Positions 9,281 to 18,886 of a stretch of DNA of 64,000 bases are shown here, piece by piece; within the stretch, counting starts at the first letter, position 1, and every line of letters starts with the position of its first letter. The DNA lies in NCBI GenBank assembly GCA_020883125.1, contig JAHREW010000001.1, positions 213,673 to 277,672 of the forward strand, read 5' to 3'. This DNA is from Microcoleus sp. CAWBG506. GTDB taxonomy: Bacteria; Cyanobacteriota; Cyanobacteriia; Cyanobacteriales; Microcoleaceae. The notes below the pieces were generated by a model. The model was given only the letters and a program-made list of their open reading frames with translations, made no database searches and had not been told where the DNA came from. A program made the translations under genes and the position numbers.

Positions 9281-9487
9281 TTGATTATTTGGGTAAACGA
9301 ACAAATCGATCCATCAGGTATTCTCTATGCTTGCATTGCTTGTGTCAATGAGACTCAAGCTAAACAATGTCATGATTCTTTTGAACAGAATTTGACCCCA
9401 GAACAAAAACAACAGGGCTGGGTTGCTACATTGCGCACTGTCACCGCTTGGGAGGAAGTACCTGTTAATGCTTTGAAATTGAATTAA
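9281..9487 (+). CDS. Small conserved-looking hypothetical protein
   Basis: A 68-residue soluble protein starting at TTG (9281), with a good Shine-Dalgarno (taggaga, about ten bases upstream). It has two Cys residues (YACIACVNETQAKQC) and a C-terminal WVATLRTVTAWEEVP stretch. The fold looks like a small alpha/beta protein. I do not recognise the family. The ribosome-binding site and balanced composition favour a real gene over a chance frame. Confidence 0.55.
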   Translation: MIIWVNEQIDPSGILYACIACVNETQAKQCHDSFEQNLTPEQKQQGWVATLRTVTAWEEVPVNALKLN

Positions 9488-9780
9488 TCAGTGTAATTCA
9501 GTTAATCTCAACTCCTTCATAGACATAGAAATAATTCATCTCTCAATTCTCTTTCTCTGCGCTCTCTGCGTCCTCTGCGGTTAAAAATATCATAAACAAC
9601 CGTAAACGACAGAACATCTTGCTGTTCCAGGCGATCGCCCAGATGACCCAGCACATGAGCTGAAAAAAAGCAAGATAATTTGAAGACAAATTTGTCAAAT
9701 TATAAATAGGTCAAACCGAGAACAGGTTTTAGCCTTACTATTAATAAGTCAAGACATTTCAAATTGTCAACTTAATTATT
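9488..9780. repeat. Intergenic region with the ctctgcggttaaa dispersed repeat
   Basis: At 9551-9586 lies a copy of a T/C-rich repeat ending cctctgcggttaaa. Other copies are at 12541-12573, 12711-12739 and 29310-29340. The remainder is AT-rich and leads to the start of the AEC pseudogene; no other gene is seen. Confidence 0.7.
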
Positions 9781-10778
9781 ATGGTTGAAACCTTATTTCA
9801 CGCCTACACGCCTCTACTAATCTGGACAGGCTTAGGATTACTCTTATTTCAGTTCATGCCTGTTAATTTTTCTAAGCTGCTAAGCCACTTTCTTTTTTGG
9901 ATTGGGATACCGCTGCAAATTCTAGTTTTAGCCCGTCACAGCGAATTTTCTGGTGCGGTGGGATTCACGCCTGCGATCGCCATATTTGTGTTATCTATGA
10001 GTACGAGTTTAGCTTGGCTGACTTGGAAGTTATTGCAACAGCTAAGCGCCCACCACATCGCCCTGCCCTATTTTCTGGGCAAAAACTCTGTACTCAATGC
10101 ACTATTATTAAATTTTAGCTCCCTGAAGCGATCGAGCCAAGGCAGTTTTATCCTAGCGGCAATATTAGGAAATACAGGCTTGGTCGGATTAGCGATCGCC
10201 CCGCCATCATCAGCGCCAAAAATAACAACAGGGCGGTATTATATAGCGTAACTAACAACGTGTTCGGAACCTATGTATTCGGTGTATTTATTGCTAGCTA
10301 TTACGGTCATTACCAGGAAAAAAATAACTGGTTTACTCAGCTAAAAGATGTGCTAACATTCCCCGCATTGTGGGCATTTTAAATTGGTATTTTAACCAAA
10401 AATATCGCCTTACCGGAGACAGTAGAATCGGGATTGCAAGCAGGAGTTTGGTTTGTAATTGCCAGTGCTTTGCTATTAGTTGGTATTCGTCTGAGGTCTA
10501 TTAAAAAATGGCAAAGTTTTGAAATGGGCTTAATCCCATCCCTACTAAAAGTAATAATTGTCCCCATGTTCTCATAGGGATTGGGTGCTAGTTATTTCGG
10601 ATTGAGTGGCGCTCCCAGACTCGTGCTGGTGTTGATGTCGGGAACACCCACGGCGCTTTCTGTGTTGATTTTAGCAGAAGTCTAGGATCTCGATCGCGAT
10701 TTGTTAGCTTGCAGTATTGCCATAACTTCTGTGGGGTTGTTGTTGATGCTTCCGGTGTGGCTAGCTTGGTTTAGTTGA
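9781..10778 (+). pseudogene. Decayed AEC (auxin efflux carrier) family transporter
   Basis: The first 157 codons encode the N-terminal transmembrane half of an AEC family permease (FHAYTPLLIWTGLGLLLFQF, then AAILGNTGLVGLAI). The reading frame shifts by one between about 10190 and 10225. The second frame continues recognisably (AVLYSVTNNVFGTYVFGVFI) to a stop at 10776-10778. It is interrupted by in-frame stops TAA at 10380, TAG at 10575 and TAG at 10683. Homology on both sides of each lesion is good, so decay looks recent, but with four lesions no functional carrier can be made. Confidence 0.85.
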
Positions 10779-10880
10779 AGTTAGTTTTTTTCGTCGGGAA
10801 TCAGAAACAATGAATAGGCGATCGGGTAAAATTGATGAAAGATAAATTTCTACAAATCCGATCGCATCTGGGGTGCGTTT

Positions 10881-12413
10881 CTACTTCAACAGTGTGGAAA
10901 AATCAAGGGATTCTGTTGTTTGGAAAAAAGCTAAAAGCCGATCGACTATGCGATGGACACCACCTTTGACATTAGACTCAACATTCAAAGGCATCACCGG
11001 ATCGTGGAGGGATAAACGTAACAGAAACCAGCCAGATTCGTCAGGTGAGGTGCAGGAAATCCGCAATCCTTCATAGTTATTGGGAACGATTTTCCAGTCA
11101 GCTTGAGTTGATGCAAATTCTTGCAGTTGTTCAATAACGCGATCGCCCAGAGCCCTAAAATCGTCCACACTAATTTTAATCCGAAACTCCGCACTTTCTT
11201 CAGGCTCTTGCAAATTCGTAATTAAATCTGGCAATGACTTATTTGCCAGTTGTGATTTAGCCAATTCAATCAATAACTTACTAACCAAATAAGCACCATC
11301 ATCCAGAAAATAATTTTCCTTCAAAGCTCCATGGCCAGAAGTTTCAATAGCCAGCCAAGATTCCTGCCCGCTTTGATTGAGACGAATCGACTCATCAATC
11401 ACATTTTTGTAACCTCGTTTAAAGCGATGGTGAATTCCCTTTAAATCCTGTTCGATGAATTGCGTTAAGCCATCGGAAGTAATGGAATCGGTGACAATCG
11501 TAGAACCTGGATGTTCTTGTAACACAATCGCTGAAATCAAGGCAATTAAGCGATTGCGATTGAGTTCCTTGCCGGCTCCATCGACGGCCGCACTGCGATC
11601 GACATCCGTATCAAAAATAATCCCAAAATCAGCTTGATTGGCAATTACCGCTTGACAAATTGACTGCATTGCCTGTTTATCTTCGGGATTTGGCACATGA
11701 TTAGGAAAAGTGCCATCCGGTTCTAGAAACTGACTACCTGTGGTGTCCGCGCCCAAAGGTTTTAGAACTTTATCCACATAGAATCCGCCAGCACCATTCC
11801 CCGCATCCACAACAATTTTCAGTCCTGTCAGTGGCTGCTCGAAATTATCGGGATGATTGACTGATTCCCGAATCTTAGTCACAAATTGATTAGCATAAAC
11901 TGAAATGAAATCATGCTTTGCAATACTACCCAGAACGGCTGCTTTTTCAAACTGATTGGTTTCGGCAAATGCTAAGATATCTGTAATATCTTTTTTTTGT
12001 AAACCACCATTGGCGGTGAAAAACTTTAAGCCGTTGCGATTAAAAGGCAAATGGCTAGCCGTGAGCATAATTGCGCCTTCGCAATCAAAACCAGGAGTAA
12101 TGGTACTCATAAACATCGCCGGAGTTGATGCCATGTCAAAATCGTATACTTGGCTACCAACAGAGGTGATTCCGGCCATGACTGCTGACATTAAACTGGG
12201 CCCGGATAGGCGGCTGTCGCGCCCGATCGCAATTATTAACTTTTCCGCAGGTTTATGGACTTTTCCCACCAGCCAATTAGCAAATGCTTGACCCAAAATC
12301 GTGGCAATTTCCGGTGTGAGGTTAACTTTTTCATCGGCAACTCCTTCGAGAGCGATACCGCGAATATCTGACCCATTTTGAAGTTTTTTCCAGTTATAGT
12401 TTTGCATAATCAT
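10881..12413 (-). CDS. Phosphomannomutase/phosphoglucomutase family protein
   Basis: An alpha-D-phosphohexomutase of 510 residues that interconverts hexose 1- and 6-phosphates (glucose and/or mannose), feeding glycogen, nucleotide-sugar and polysaccharide synthesis. The N-terminal SDIRGIALEG strand is present. The phosphoserine loop is TASHLPFNRNGLKFF, with Ser as the phosphate carrier. The metal loop is DTDVDRSA. The sugar-recognition region WLAIETSGHGALKENYFLDD lies about two thirds along. A second in-frame ATG lies two codons downstream at 12407 and could be the true start. It is followed on the same strand, from upstream, by the hexose-6-phosphate mutarotase gene, a sensible metabolic neighbour. 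Confidence 0.9.
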   Translation of the reverse strand: MIMQNYNWKKLQNGSDIRGIALEGVADEKVNLTPEIATILGQAFANWLVGKVHKPAEKLIIAIGRDSRLSGPSLMSAVMAGITSVGSQVYDFDMASTPAMFMSTITPGFDCEGAIMLTASHLPFNRNGLKFFTANGGLQKKDITDILAFAETNQFEKAAVLGSIAKHDFISVYANQFVTKIRESVNHPDNFEQPLTGLKIVVDAGNGAGGFYVDKVLKPLGADTTGSQFLEPDGTFPNHVPNPEDKQAMQSICQAVIANQADFGIIFDTDVDRSAAVDGAGKELNRNRLIALISAIVLQEHPGSTIVTDSITSDGLTQFIEQDLKGIHHRFKRGYKNVIDESIRLNQSGQESWLAIETSGHGALKENYFLDDGAYLVSKLLIELAKSQLANKSLPDLITNLQEPEESAEFRIKISVDDFRALGDRVIEQLQEFASTQADWKIVPNNYEGLRISCTSPDESGWFLLRLSLHDPVMPLNVESNVKGGVHRIVDRLLAFFQTTESLDFSTLLK

Positions 12414-12528
12414 TGATGGTAATATCTACAATACCTCAGTTTACATCATGTTGAAATTAAATATTGTTACATTTGTTGCGATCGCCATTATGACAGCCGA
12501 AACAATCAGTCACCAATAATTATTCATC

Positions 12529-12860
12529 TCTCTCTTATCTTCCTCTGCGTTCTCTGCGCCCTCTGCGGTTAAATCTTAGACATTACGGTGACAGAGTTTT
12601 TCAATACAATAGTGAAAAATATAGCCCCATCACCGCTGAAATTAACCTCTCATTTCTTAATTACGCTCAACGCTGTAAATTGCAGCCAATCGAATCTCTC
12701 TTATCTTCCTCTGCGTTCTCTGCGCCCTCTGCGGTTAAATCTTAGACATTACGGTGACAGAGTTTTTCAATACAATAGTGAAAAATATAGCCCCATCACC
12801 GCTGAAATTAACCTCTCATTTCTTAATTACGCTCAACGCTGTAAATTGCAGCCAATCGAA
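12529..12860. repeat. 166-bp perfect-looking tandem duplication
   Basis: Bases 12529-12694 are repeated at 12695-12860 with an offset of exactly 166; I found no mismatch by eye. Each unit begins with tctctcttatcttcctctgc and ends gccaatcgaa. The second copy includes the last 38 bases of the mutarotase coding region (12823-12860), so 12657-12694 is a detached copy of that gene's 3' end. The rest of the 409-bp gap (12414-12528) holds a HIP1-like site and no gene. Confidence 0.92.
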
Positions 12861-13728
12861 ACTCACCATCAGCAGGAACTTCAACAATATCCGTCGCCGC
12901 ATTGGTCGTTTCCACGCAGATTAAACGCTGATAATCGCTATCATCAAGGTCGGCCATATTTGCAGAAATTTTTACCCAGGGATTCCACACAACGGCGGAT
13001 TTACTACCAGAGGATTTAATGCGAATACGACGATTAAGACTGCTATCATCAATGACTAATTCATTGGTAACATCAAGATAAATGCGATCGACTTCACCTG
13101 TTGCTACCACTCCACCCACTTGAGTTTTTTCGACACCACCATCGGCTTTATCAAGATACTGGGTATTTTCCAATCCCAAAACCTGCACACGGCTGATATC
13201 TCCTACTTGGAAATAGGTGTGGAAAGCTTGGGTGAGGGGAAAGGCTTTGTCGCCTAAATTGCGGGTAATTAATTCTACTGTGAGAGTGGTTCCGACGGTA
13301 ATTGCGATCGCCAATTCAAAGGCTTGGGGCCACATCGCCCTCGTTTCCTCAGTATCCTTAAGCCCCAAAATCACTTGAGTTGCGCCCTCTGGAGTGGTGC
13401 TGGTGGCTACCACATTCCAGAGGCGATTCCGCACAAACCCGTGGGCTGGACGCCCCAAACCTTCGGGATCTGGGCCAAACCAAGGCCAACAGATAGGTAC
13501 ACCGCCTTTGATCGCTTTCCCCTCCGCATAGTAGGCTTTGTCGCTGAGGAACATCAAATCTGTGGTTTCGGTGGCTGGTTGGAAGGAGAGCACTTGGCCA
13601 GAATACACAGAAATCAAGGCTTTGGCTTGGCCATTGTCGATGTGAATCATCGGAAAACCACCATTTCCGGTGGCAAAAGTGAGGTTGCCGGCAATGCCGT
13701 AGTCGGTGTTTAATTGGTCAATACTCAT
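12823..13728 (-). CDS. D-hexose-6-phosphate mutarotase (aldose 1-epimerase family)
   Basis: A YeaD-like galactose-mutarotase fold protein of 301 residues, predicted to interconvert alpha and beta anomers of glucose 6-phosphate or related sugar phosphates. Key segments are GGVPICWPWFG, PAHGFVRNRLW (first His), TQAFHTYFQVGD (second His) and the C-terminal CVETTN carrying the catalytic Glu. The start MSIDQLN is the first Met. The 3' end lies within the 166-bp tandem duplication. It probably shares a transcript with the downstream phosphohexomutase, although 409 bp of repeats separate them. Confidence 0.9.
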   Translation of the reverse strand: MSIDQLNTDYGIAGNLTFATGNGGFPMIHIDNGQAKALISVYSGQVLSFQPATETTDLMFLSDKAYYAEGKAIKGGVPICWPWFGPDPEGLGRPAHGFVRNRLWNVVATSTTPEGATQVILGLKDTEETRAMWPQAFELAIAITVGTTLTVELITRNLGDKAFPLTQAFHTYFQVGDISRVQVLGLENTQYLDKADGGVEKTQVGGVVATGEVDRIYLDVTNELVIDDSSLNRRIRIKSSGSKSAVVWNPWVKISANMADLDDSDYQRLICVETTNAATDIVEVPADGEFRLAAIYSVERN

Positions 13729-13819
13729 GCTGTTGGCTTAGTTAACTGCTTAATAATTATCTCAGGACTTTAGTATTATTGAACCGCGAAGACGCAAAGG
13801 ACACGAAGTAGCTTTGTAG

Positions 13820-13875
13820 GGTGCGTCGCCGCCAGATATTCAATGGAAATTGCTGATTGTAGAAAGCGACGCACC
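13820..13875. repeat. Short palindromic element, ggtgcgtcgc arms
   Basis: Inverted arms ggtgcgtcgc (13820-13829) and gcgacgcacc (13866-13875) flank a 36-bp centre. A relative with the arms ggtgcgttg/cgacgcacc lies at 24394-24449. The right arm abuts the stop of the M15-like fragment, which suggests insertion or recombination at this element truncated that gene. Confidence 0.75.
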
Positions 13876-13876
13876 T

Positions 13877-14188
13877 TTATCCTTTATATTGATTTTTATT
13901 TGCCGCACCTATTTGATTGACAGCACTAGCACGGAAAGCCGAACGGACGCTGATTCGACCGAGTGCATCTTGAATTGGCTCAAGCACTTTTTCGCACAGA
14001 TTTTTCCCGGCGGCAATTGCTAAATCTGGATCGTCCGGGATATTGGGAATGCTTTCAATTTGTGATATTTCCGAATACAGAAATTCACGCATAAAAAAGC
14101 TCTTTGAAAGTTGAATACGTCCTAATTCTTCCAGAGATTTTACTGTTTGCGGTTTTCTCATGCTTTTAACACAGTTTTTAGAGGACAA
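13877..14188 (-). pseudogene. N-terminal fragment of a peptidase M15-like cyanobacterial protein
   Basis: The 103-codon frame contains a conserved-looking segment: SKSFFMREFLYSEISQIESI, then PNIPDDPDLAIAAGKNLCEK and LGRISVRSAFRASAVNQIG. From memory this matches the N-terminal half of an approximately 200-residue cyanobacterial protein annotated as M15-like. The frame ends KNQYKG-stop exactly where the palindromic element begins, so the C-terminal half, which would carry metal ligands, is missing. It starts two bases after the NTF2-like gene upstream, implying a former operon. Family naming is from recall and is moderately uncertain; the truncation is clear if the family is right. Confidence 0.55.
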
Positions 14189-14189
14189 A

Positions 14190-14615
14190 TCATGGGCGTT
14201 CCCATTTAAACTTACGGTCTGATTCGGGAATTAGCACATCATTAATACTAGCTTCACGTCTTCGCATCAATCCATTTTCGGCAAATTCCCACTGTTCGTT
14301 ACCATAGGCGCGATACCAGTAGCCAGAATCATCATGCCACTCATATTCAAAGCGCACAGAAATTCGATTGTCAGTAAAACTCCATAGTTCTTTTTTCAAA
14401 CGATAGTCTAATTCTTTTGCCCATTTGCGTTTTAAGAAAGCCTTGATTTCTGCTCTTCCACTGAAAAATTCGGCGCGATTTCGCCACTGTGAATCTTCGG
14501 TGTAAGCCAAGGCTACTCGTTCTGGATCGCGACTATTCCAAGCATCTTCTGCGGCTTGAACTTTTGCTTTAGCTGTTTCTAAGGTAAAAGGTGGTAGAGG
14601 TGGTTTAGTTTCCAT
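14190..14615 (-). CDS. NTF2-like / DUF1348 family protein
   Basis: A 141-residue cone-fold (NTF2-like, DUF1348) protein. Diagnostic segments are [40 protein letters not shown] and a C-terminal [20 protein letters not shown]. These proteins form a small-molecule pocket but mostly lack an assigned activity. No signal peptide or membrane segment is seen. It lies between the GST gene and the M15-like fragment on the same strand. Confidence 0.85.
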   Translation of the reverse strand: METKPPLPPFTLETAKAKVQAAEDAWNSRDPERVALAYTEDSQWRNRAEFFSGRAEIKAFLKRKWAKELDYRLKKELWSFTDNRISVRFEYEWHDDSGYWYRAYGNEQWEFAENGLMRRREASINDVLIPESDRKFKWERP

Positions 14616-14668
14616 TTTGATTGAGATACAGGATATAGTACAAGTTACTCAGATAGAATGCACTTGGG

Positions 14669-15337
14669 TTAAGGGAAAACAAGGCATTCATTACCCGATT
14701 CCCATTTCGGATATTTAGGCATAATCCGAGTGTAAATTTCGGAGTTTACAAACTCGGTTAACCAAGACTGTAAGTGTGGCAAAGACTGTTGATTAAACCA
14801 CTCTAGATCCGTATGAGCAAATTGACGAACAAAAGGGGCGATCGCCATATCAGCCAAAGCCACATGATTACCAAACAAATATCTCGTTTCCCTTAACCGT
14901 GCGTTGAGTGTTTCCAGATATAAATAACCTTCTGTTATATGAACAATTGCATCAGTATTTTCATAACGATTAGGGTATTTATAACGGTCTAAATGATATT
15001 TAAAACCCCGATCGCATTTATCGATTAATTCCAGCATTTGTTCAACAGAACCTTGCTCTGGCGTTAACCATTGTTCAGGATCGTGTTGCAGCAGAGTCCA
15101 AAACATGATATCAATACTCTCGTCGAATACCCGTCCATCGCGATCGACCAATACTGGCACCGTACCTTTCGGGGAAACAGCCAACAATTCCCGTGGTTTA
15201 TCGCGCAAGACAACCTCTCGCAACTCACACACCATCCCGCTCGCAACTAACGCCAAACGCGCCCGCATCGCATAGGGACAGCGGCGAAAAGAATACAAAA
15301 TTGTGTAGTTTGAAATACCTTCAGTTGGTGCTATCAT
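14669..15337 (-). CDS. Glutathione S-transferase family protein
   Basis: A 222-residue GST. The N-terminal thioredoxin-like domain has the active-site stretch SFRRCPYAMRARLAL (Cys in the position used by omega/beta-type GSTs) and KGTVPVLVDRDG with the cis-Pro, then DESIDIMFW contacting glutathione. The all-alpha C-terminal domain contains LFGNHVALADMAIAPFVRQF. It is likely a glutathione-dependent oxidoreductase or dehydroascorbate-type enzyme rather than a classical transferase; that is inferred from the Cys. Its start overlaps the 3' end of trhO by 17 bases, so the two are translationally linked. Confidence 0.88.
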   Translation of the reverse strand: MIAPTEGISNYTILYSFRRCPYAMRARLALVASGMVCELREVVLRDKPRELLAVSPKGTVPVLVDRDGRVFDESIDIMFWTLLQHDPEQWLTPEQGSVEQMLELIDKCDRGFKYHLDRYKYPNRYENTDAIVHITEGYLYLETLNARLRETRYLFGNHVALADMAIAPFVRQFAHTDLEWFNQQSLPHLQSWLTEFVNSEIYTRIMPKYPKWESGNECLVFP

Positions 15338-16268
15338 CTAGTTTTTCCTGACCATCATAACGCGCACCGATATGTTTTTGATTTCGACTATTCGCCAACT
15401 CAACCTGACGTTGCCGCTCTGATAAACTTTGTTTTTGTGATTCGGTTTTCGTACCATAACAATAAGGACAACTCACGCCCATTACAAATAATTCTGAAGT
15501 CCGATCTTCTGGACTAATCGGGTTGCCACAACCACGACAAAGTTCATAGTCACCGGGCTTTAATCCATGACCAACTGTCACACGTTCATCAAACACAAAA
15601 CATTCGCCTTCCCAACGACTTTCAGCTTCTGGTACTATTTCTAAATATTTCAAAATGCCACCTTCCAGATGATAGACTTCATCAAAACCTACCTTACGCA
15701 AAAATGCCGTAGATTTTTCACATCGAATCCCACCTGTACAAAACATCGCTACCTTGGGTTTATGGTGTAAAGCAGTTTCTTGTTCCACCCATTCAGGTAA
15801 TTCAGAAAAACTTTTTGTTTTGGGATTAATCGCACCTTTAAAAGTGCCGATCGATACTTCGTAGTCATTACGCACATCAACCACGACAACATCAGGATCG
15901 TCAAGCAGTTTGTTCCACTCTTCGGGCTTGACATATCGACCAGCCATCTGGTTAGGATTAATATCAGGTACACCCATCGTGACAATTTCCCGCTTCAAGC
16001 GTACCTTGAGGCGATAAAACGGTGGTTTGTGCGATCGCGATTCCTTGTGAACTAAATCAGCAAAACGGGCATCACTTCGCAGAAATGCCAGCACTGCATA
16101 GACATTTTCCGGTGCACCTGCGATCGTCCCATTAATGCCTTCTTCGGCAAGCAGAATAGTACCAACGACTTGATTTTCCTCGCAGCAGGCGAGCAGCGGT
16201 GCTTTGAATTCGGCAAAATCCGATAATTCAACGAACTTATATAATGCAGCGGTTAAGAAGTCAGCCAT
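15321..16268 (-). CDS. trhO: Rhodanese-related tRNA uridine(34) hydroxylase TrhO
   Basis: TrhO (UPF0176/YceA) hydroxylates uridine 34 of certain tRNAs in an oxygen-dependent way. The 315-residue product has the N-terminal UPF0176 domain (LLAEEGINGTIAG near residue 40). A central rhodanese domain follows, with VVVDVRNDYEVSIGTFKGA and the catalytic Cys loop MFCTGGIRCEKSTAFL. The C terminus contains a zinc-knuckle-like pair, CRGCGNPI and SCPYCYG. Both sets of motifs are intact. It is the first gene of an apparent trhO-GST-NTF2 run on the minus strand. Confidence 0.93.
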   Translation of the reverse strand: MADFLTAALYKFVELSDFAEFKAPLLACCEENQVVGTILLAEEGINGTIAGAPENVYAVLAFLRSDARFADLVHKESRSHKPPFYRLKVRLKREIVTMGVPDINPNQMAGRYVKPEEWNKLLDDPDVVVVDVRNDYEVSIGTFKGAINPKTKSFSELPEWVEQETALHHKPKVAMFCTGGIRCEKSTAFLRKVGFDEVYHLEGGILKYLEIVPEAESRWEGECFVFDERVTVGHGLKPGDYELCRGCGNPISPEDRTSELFVMGVSCPYCYGTKTESQKQSLSERQRQVELANSRNQKHIGARYDGQEKLDDSTN

Positions 16269-16361
16269 CTATCTTAGTATTTATTGGAACTAAAAAAACA
16301 AATCACTCCTAGCATCATATCATCCCCCGTCTGTGGTTAAGCGCTCTTTTTTAAACTAAAT

Positions 16362-18581
16362 TTAATTTAACAAATCATTTTGGCGGCTTCTAATATTTTG
16401 AGGGAGTACGATCGCAAATTCCGTACCTGCTCCTGGTGTAGACGTGCAAATCAGATCTCCTTGATGTTTATCTCGGACAATCTGATAAGCTATCGACAAT
16501 CCTAATCCTGTACCTTTTCCTACAGGTTTTGTGGTAAAAAAGGGATCGAATATCTTAGATATTAAATTTTCTTTTATACCCAACCCATTATCCCTAATTC
16601 TGACTATCGCCAATTTTTCGGGGGTCATTTCAGTAGAAATTACAATAGTTGGGTTACTATTGATATCATCCATTTTTGATTCTTGAACAGCGTCGATCGC
16701 ATTACTCAAAATATTCATAAAAACTTGGTTTAACAAACCAGGATAACACTCTATTTTGGATAAAATGCCATAATTTTTAATCACTTCAATTGCAGGTCTT
16801 TGCTCAGTCGCTCTCAAACGATGTTGTAAAATCATCAGAGTGCTTTCCAAACCAGAACCCAGGTCAACTTTTTTCAATTCTGATTCGTCTAGTCGAGAAA
16901 AATTTCGCAAATTAAGCACAATATCTGTGATGCGATTCGTTCCTTCTTGCATGGAATCCATAATTTTTTGTAAGTCCTCTTTCACGAAATCTAAATCGCA
17001 ATTAGCTAACAATTTTTGAAGTTCAGGCGTAGGACTAGGATAGTGTTTTTCGTAGAGATTAATTATTTCTAGCAGTTCTTGAATATATTCTTTAGTACAG
17101 GTGATGTTACCATGAATAAAGTTGACTGGATTGTTAATTTCATGGGCAATGCCCGCCACCATTTGCCCCAAACTCGACATTTTTTCAGTTTGAACTAATT
17201 GGGATTGAGTTGTTTGGAGGTTGTAAATAGCTTCCGAAAGTTCTTTGGTGCGTTGTTCTACTCTATTTTCTAATTGTTCATTAGTGGTTTTTAGAGTTAT
17301 GAAGTATTCCCGCAGCCGCTCTGCCATGCTGTTGAAAGAAGTGGCTAAGATTTCTATTTCTGCAATGCTCGATCCAGGCACGTTTTGGTCTAATTCTCCC
17401 GCGGCGAGCGCTTGGGACGCGGTGACAATCCGAAAGATAGATTGGATAATGCGGCGAGAGGTACAAATCCCCAAGGAAACTGCTACTAACAATGCTCCCG
17501 CACACAGCCCAATTGTAGTGCGAGTATTGGCGTTAATTTGTTCTGTAAAGTCAGATTCGGGAACGACAACGACTACTAGCCAGTCTCAACCAAATTTATC
17601 CTGCCAAGGTGCTGTACGGACAAATTGGCGACGACCTTTTTCGGTAAATTGTAAGTTATGATTTTCTGTTATTTCCCGAAAACTACCAAAGGTTTTCTTT
17701 AAATAAGTAGCGGTCGATTTAATTAAAATATCGCTACTATTTACAGCATTAATCCTCTCCGCTTTTTTGTTAGTTATTTTAAAAGGATGTTCCTGAGACG
17801 AACTCGCTACCAGCATACCGTCGCGCTCTACAATAAAAATTTTACCGGAAGAACTAACTGCTATTTTTTGCAGAAAATCGCTGATTTGAGAAAGGCGGAT
17901 GTCAACACCAAAAACACCTTGTAAACTGTTATTATTATAGATAGGATAGCCGGAACCAATAGATAAAATTTCGGGAAAAGCTTCCCAATTAGTAATTTTA
18001 CTCCAAATCGGTTTTCCCGAACGGATGGCTTGTTTATATACGAGCTCGTTCCGAGGTTCGTAATCGTATACATAATCTAAATGAGTGCGATTTCCTTGCC
18101 GATCAGTCTTGTAACTATGATTTTTACCTTTAGTATTAGCTGAAAGTTCATCAATAGATACTTTTCCAGGATCGAGGAAATATCCAGAGCCAGCATACTC
18201 ACCTTGTGCTGAGACATAGAAGATGTAACCAACATTAAATATCTGCATTTCTTTCCAGAAAAAGTGTCCTACTTTAGGAAGGTCTTGCAAATTTAATTGT
18301 CCTAATTTAATAGCATCAGCATTAATTTGGTTGATTTGTTTGGGTGCTGCTAGATAGGTGTCGAGGTGCTGATCGATGCGATCGCTGACTTCGCTACTGA
18401 GTCGATTTGCTAACTCGTTAATGGCTTTTTGTCCGTTGCGGAAGGATAAATATCCCGTTAAGCCTACGGCGGCGAAGATTTGTATGACAAAGGGAACGAT
18501 CAGGAGGGTTTGGAGGGATAATTTTCGGTTCGCTGGATTTGACAGAGGAACTTTCGTCCAAATTGTGGTCGGTTTTACCAT
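16362..18581 (-). pseudogene. Cache-HAMP sensor histidine kinase split by one in-frame TGA
   Basis: Two open stretches in the same frame encode one membrane histidine kinase. The first (start ATG 18581; an in-frame TTG lies at 18632) gives a signal-anchor and a periplasmic dCache domain. The second gives a membrane segment, HAMP, a coiled coil, the H-box region SSLGQMVAGIAHEINNPVNF and an HATPase domain (NQVFMNILSNAIDAV, IRDNGLGI, GKGTGLGLSIAY). They are separated only by TGA at 17586-17588, in the context DKFG-stop-DWLVVVVVPESDF, which reads smoothly through. Full length would be about 740 residues. Either a recent nonsense mutation or a base-call error is possible. The C-terminal half, starting near 17492, keeps a membrane segment and the catalytic core. 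Confidence 0.88.
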
Positions 18582-18886
18582 GGGCTGTATATCGGAAGTT
18601 TTGCGATCGCAGAAATAGAGGATTATCGCCAAGTAACATCATCGTCTACTTAGCCATGATATGCTATTTATCTCTCTCTACTATTGATTATCCCTAATTT
18701 TTATGACTTTTTGGGAAATTCTCGATTCTTGACTACTATAATACTATCATTGTCAGTCCGCAGCGACCAATAGCTGCGACATCAATCAACATCTCCCATA
18801 ATTCCTGTGGAACAGGCCTCAATCACCTGTTCTTGACTATCTTTGTGGGAGATATCAATATTCCTAACTTACTACAATTAACCGTT

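Noticed and set aside
12588-13019. 143-codon plus-strand frame
   Set aside because: It is read from the 166-bp duplication and from the antisense of the mutarotase gene; the repeated segment within it only reflects the DNA repeat.
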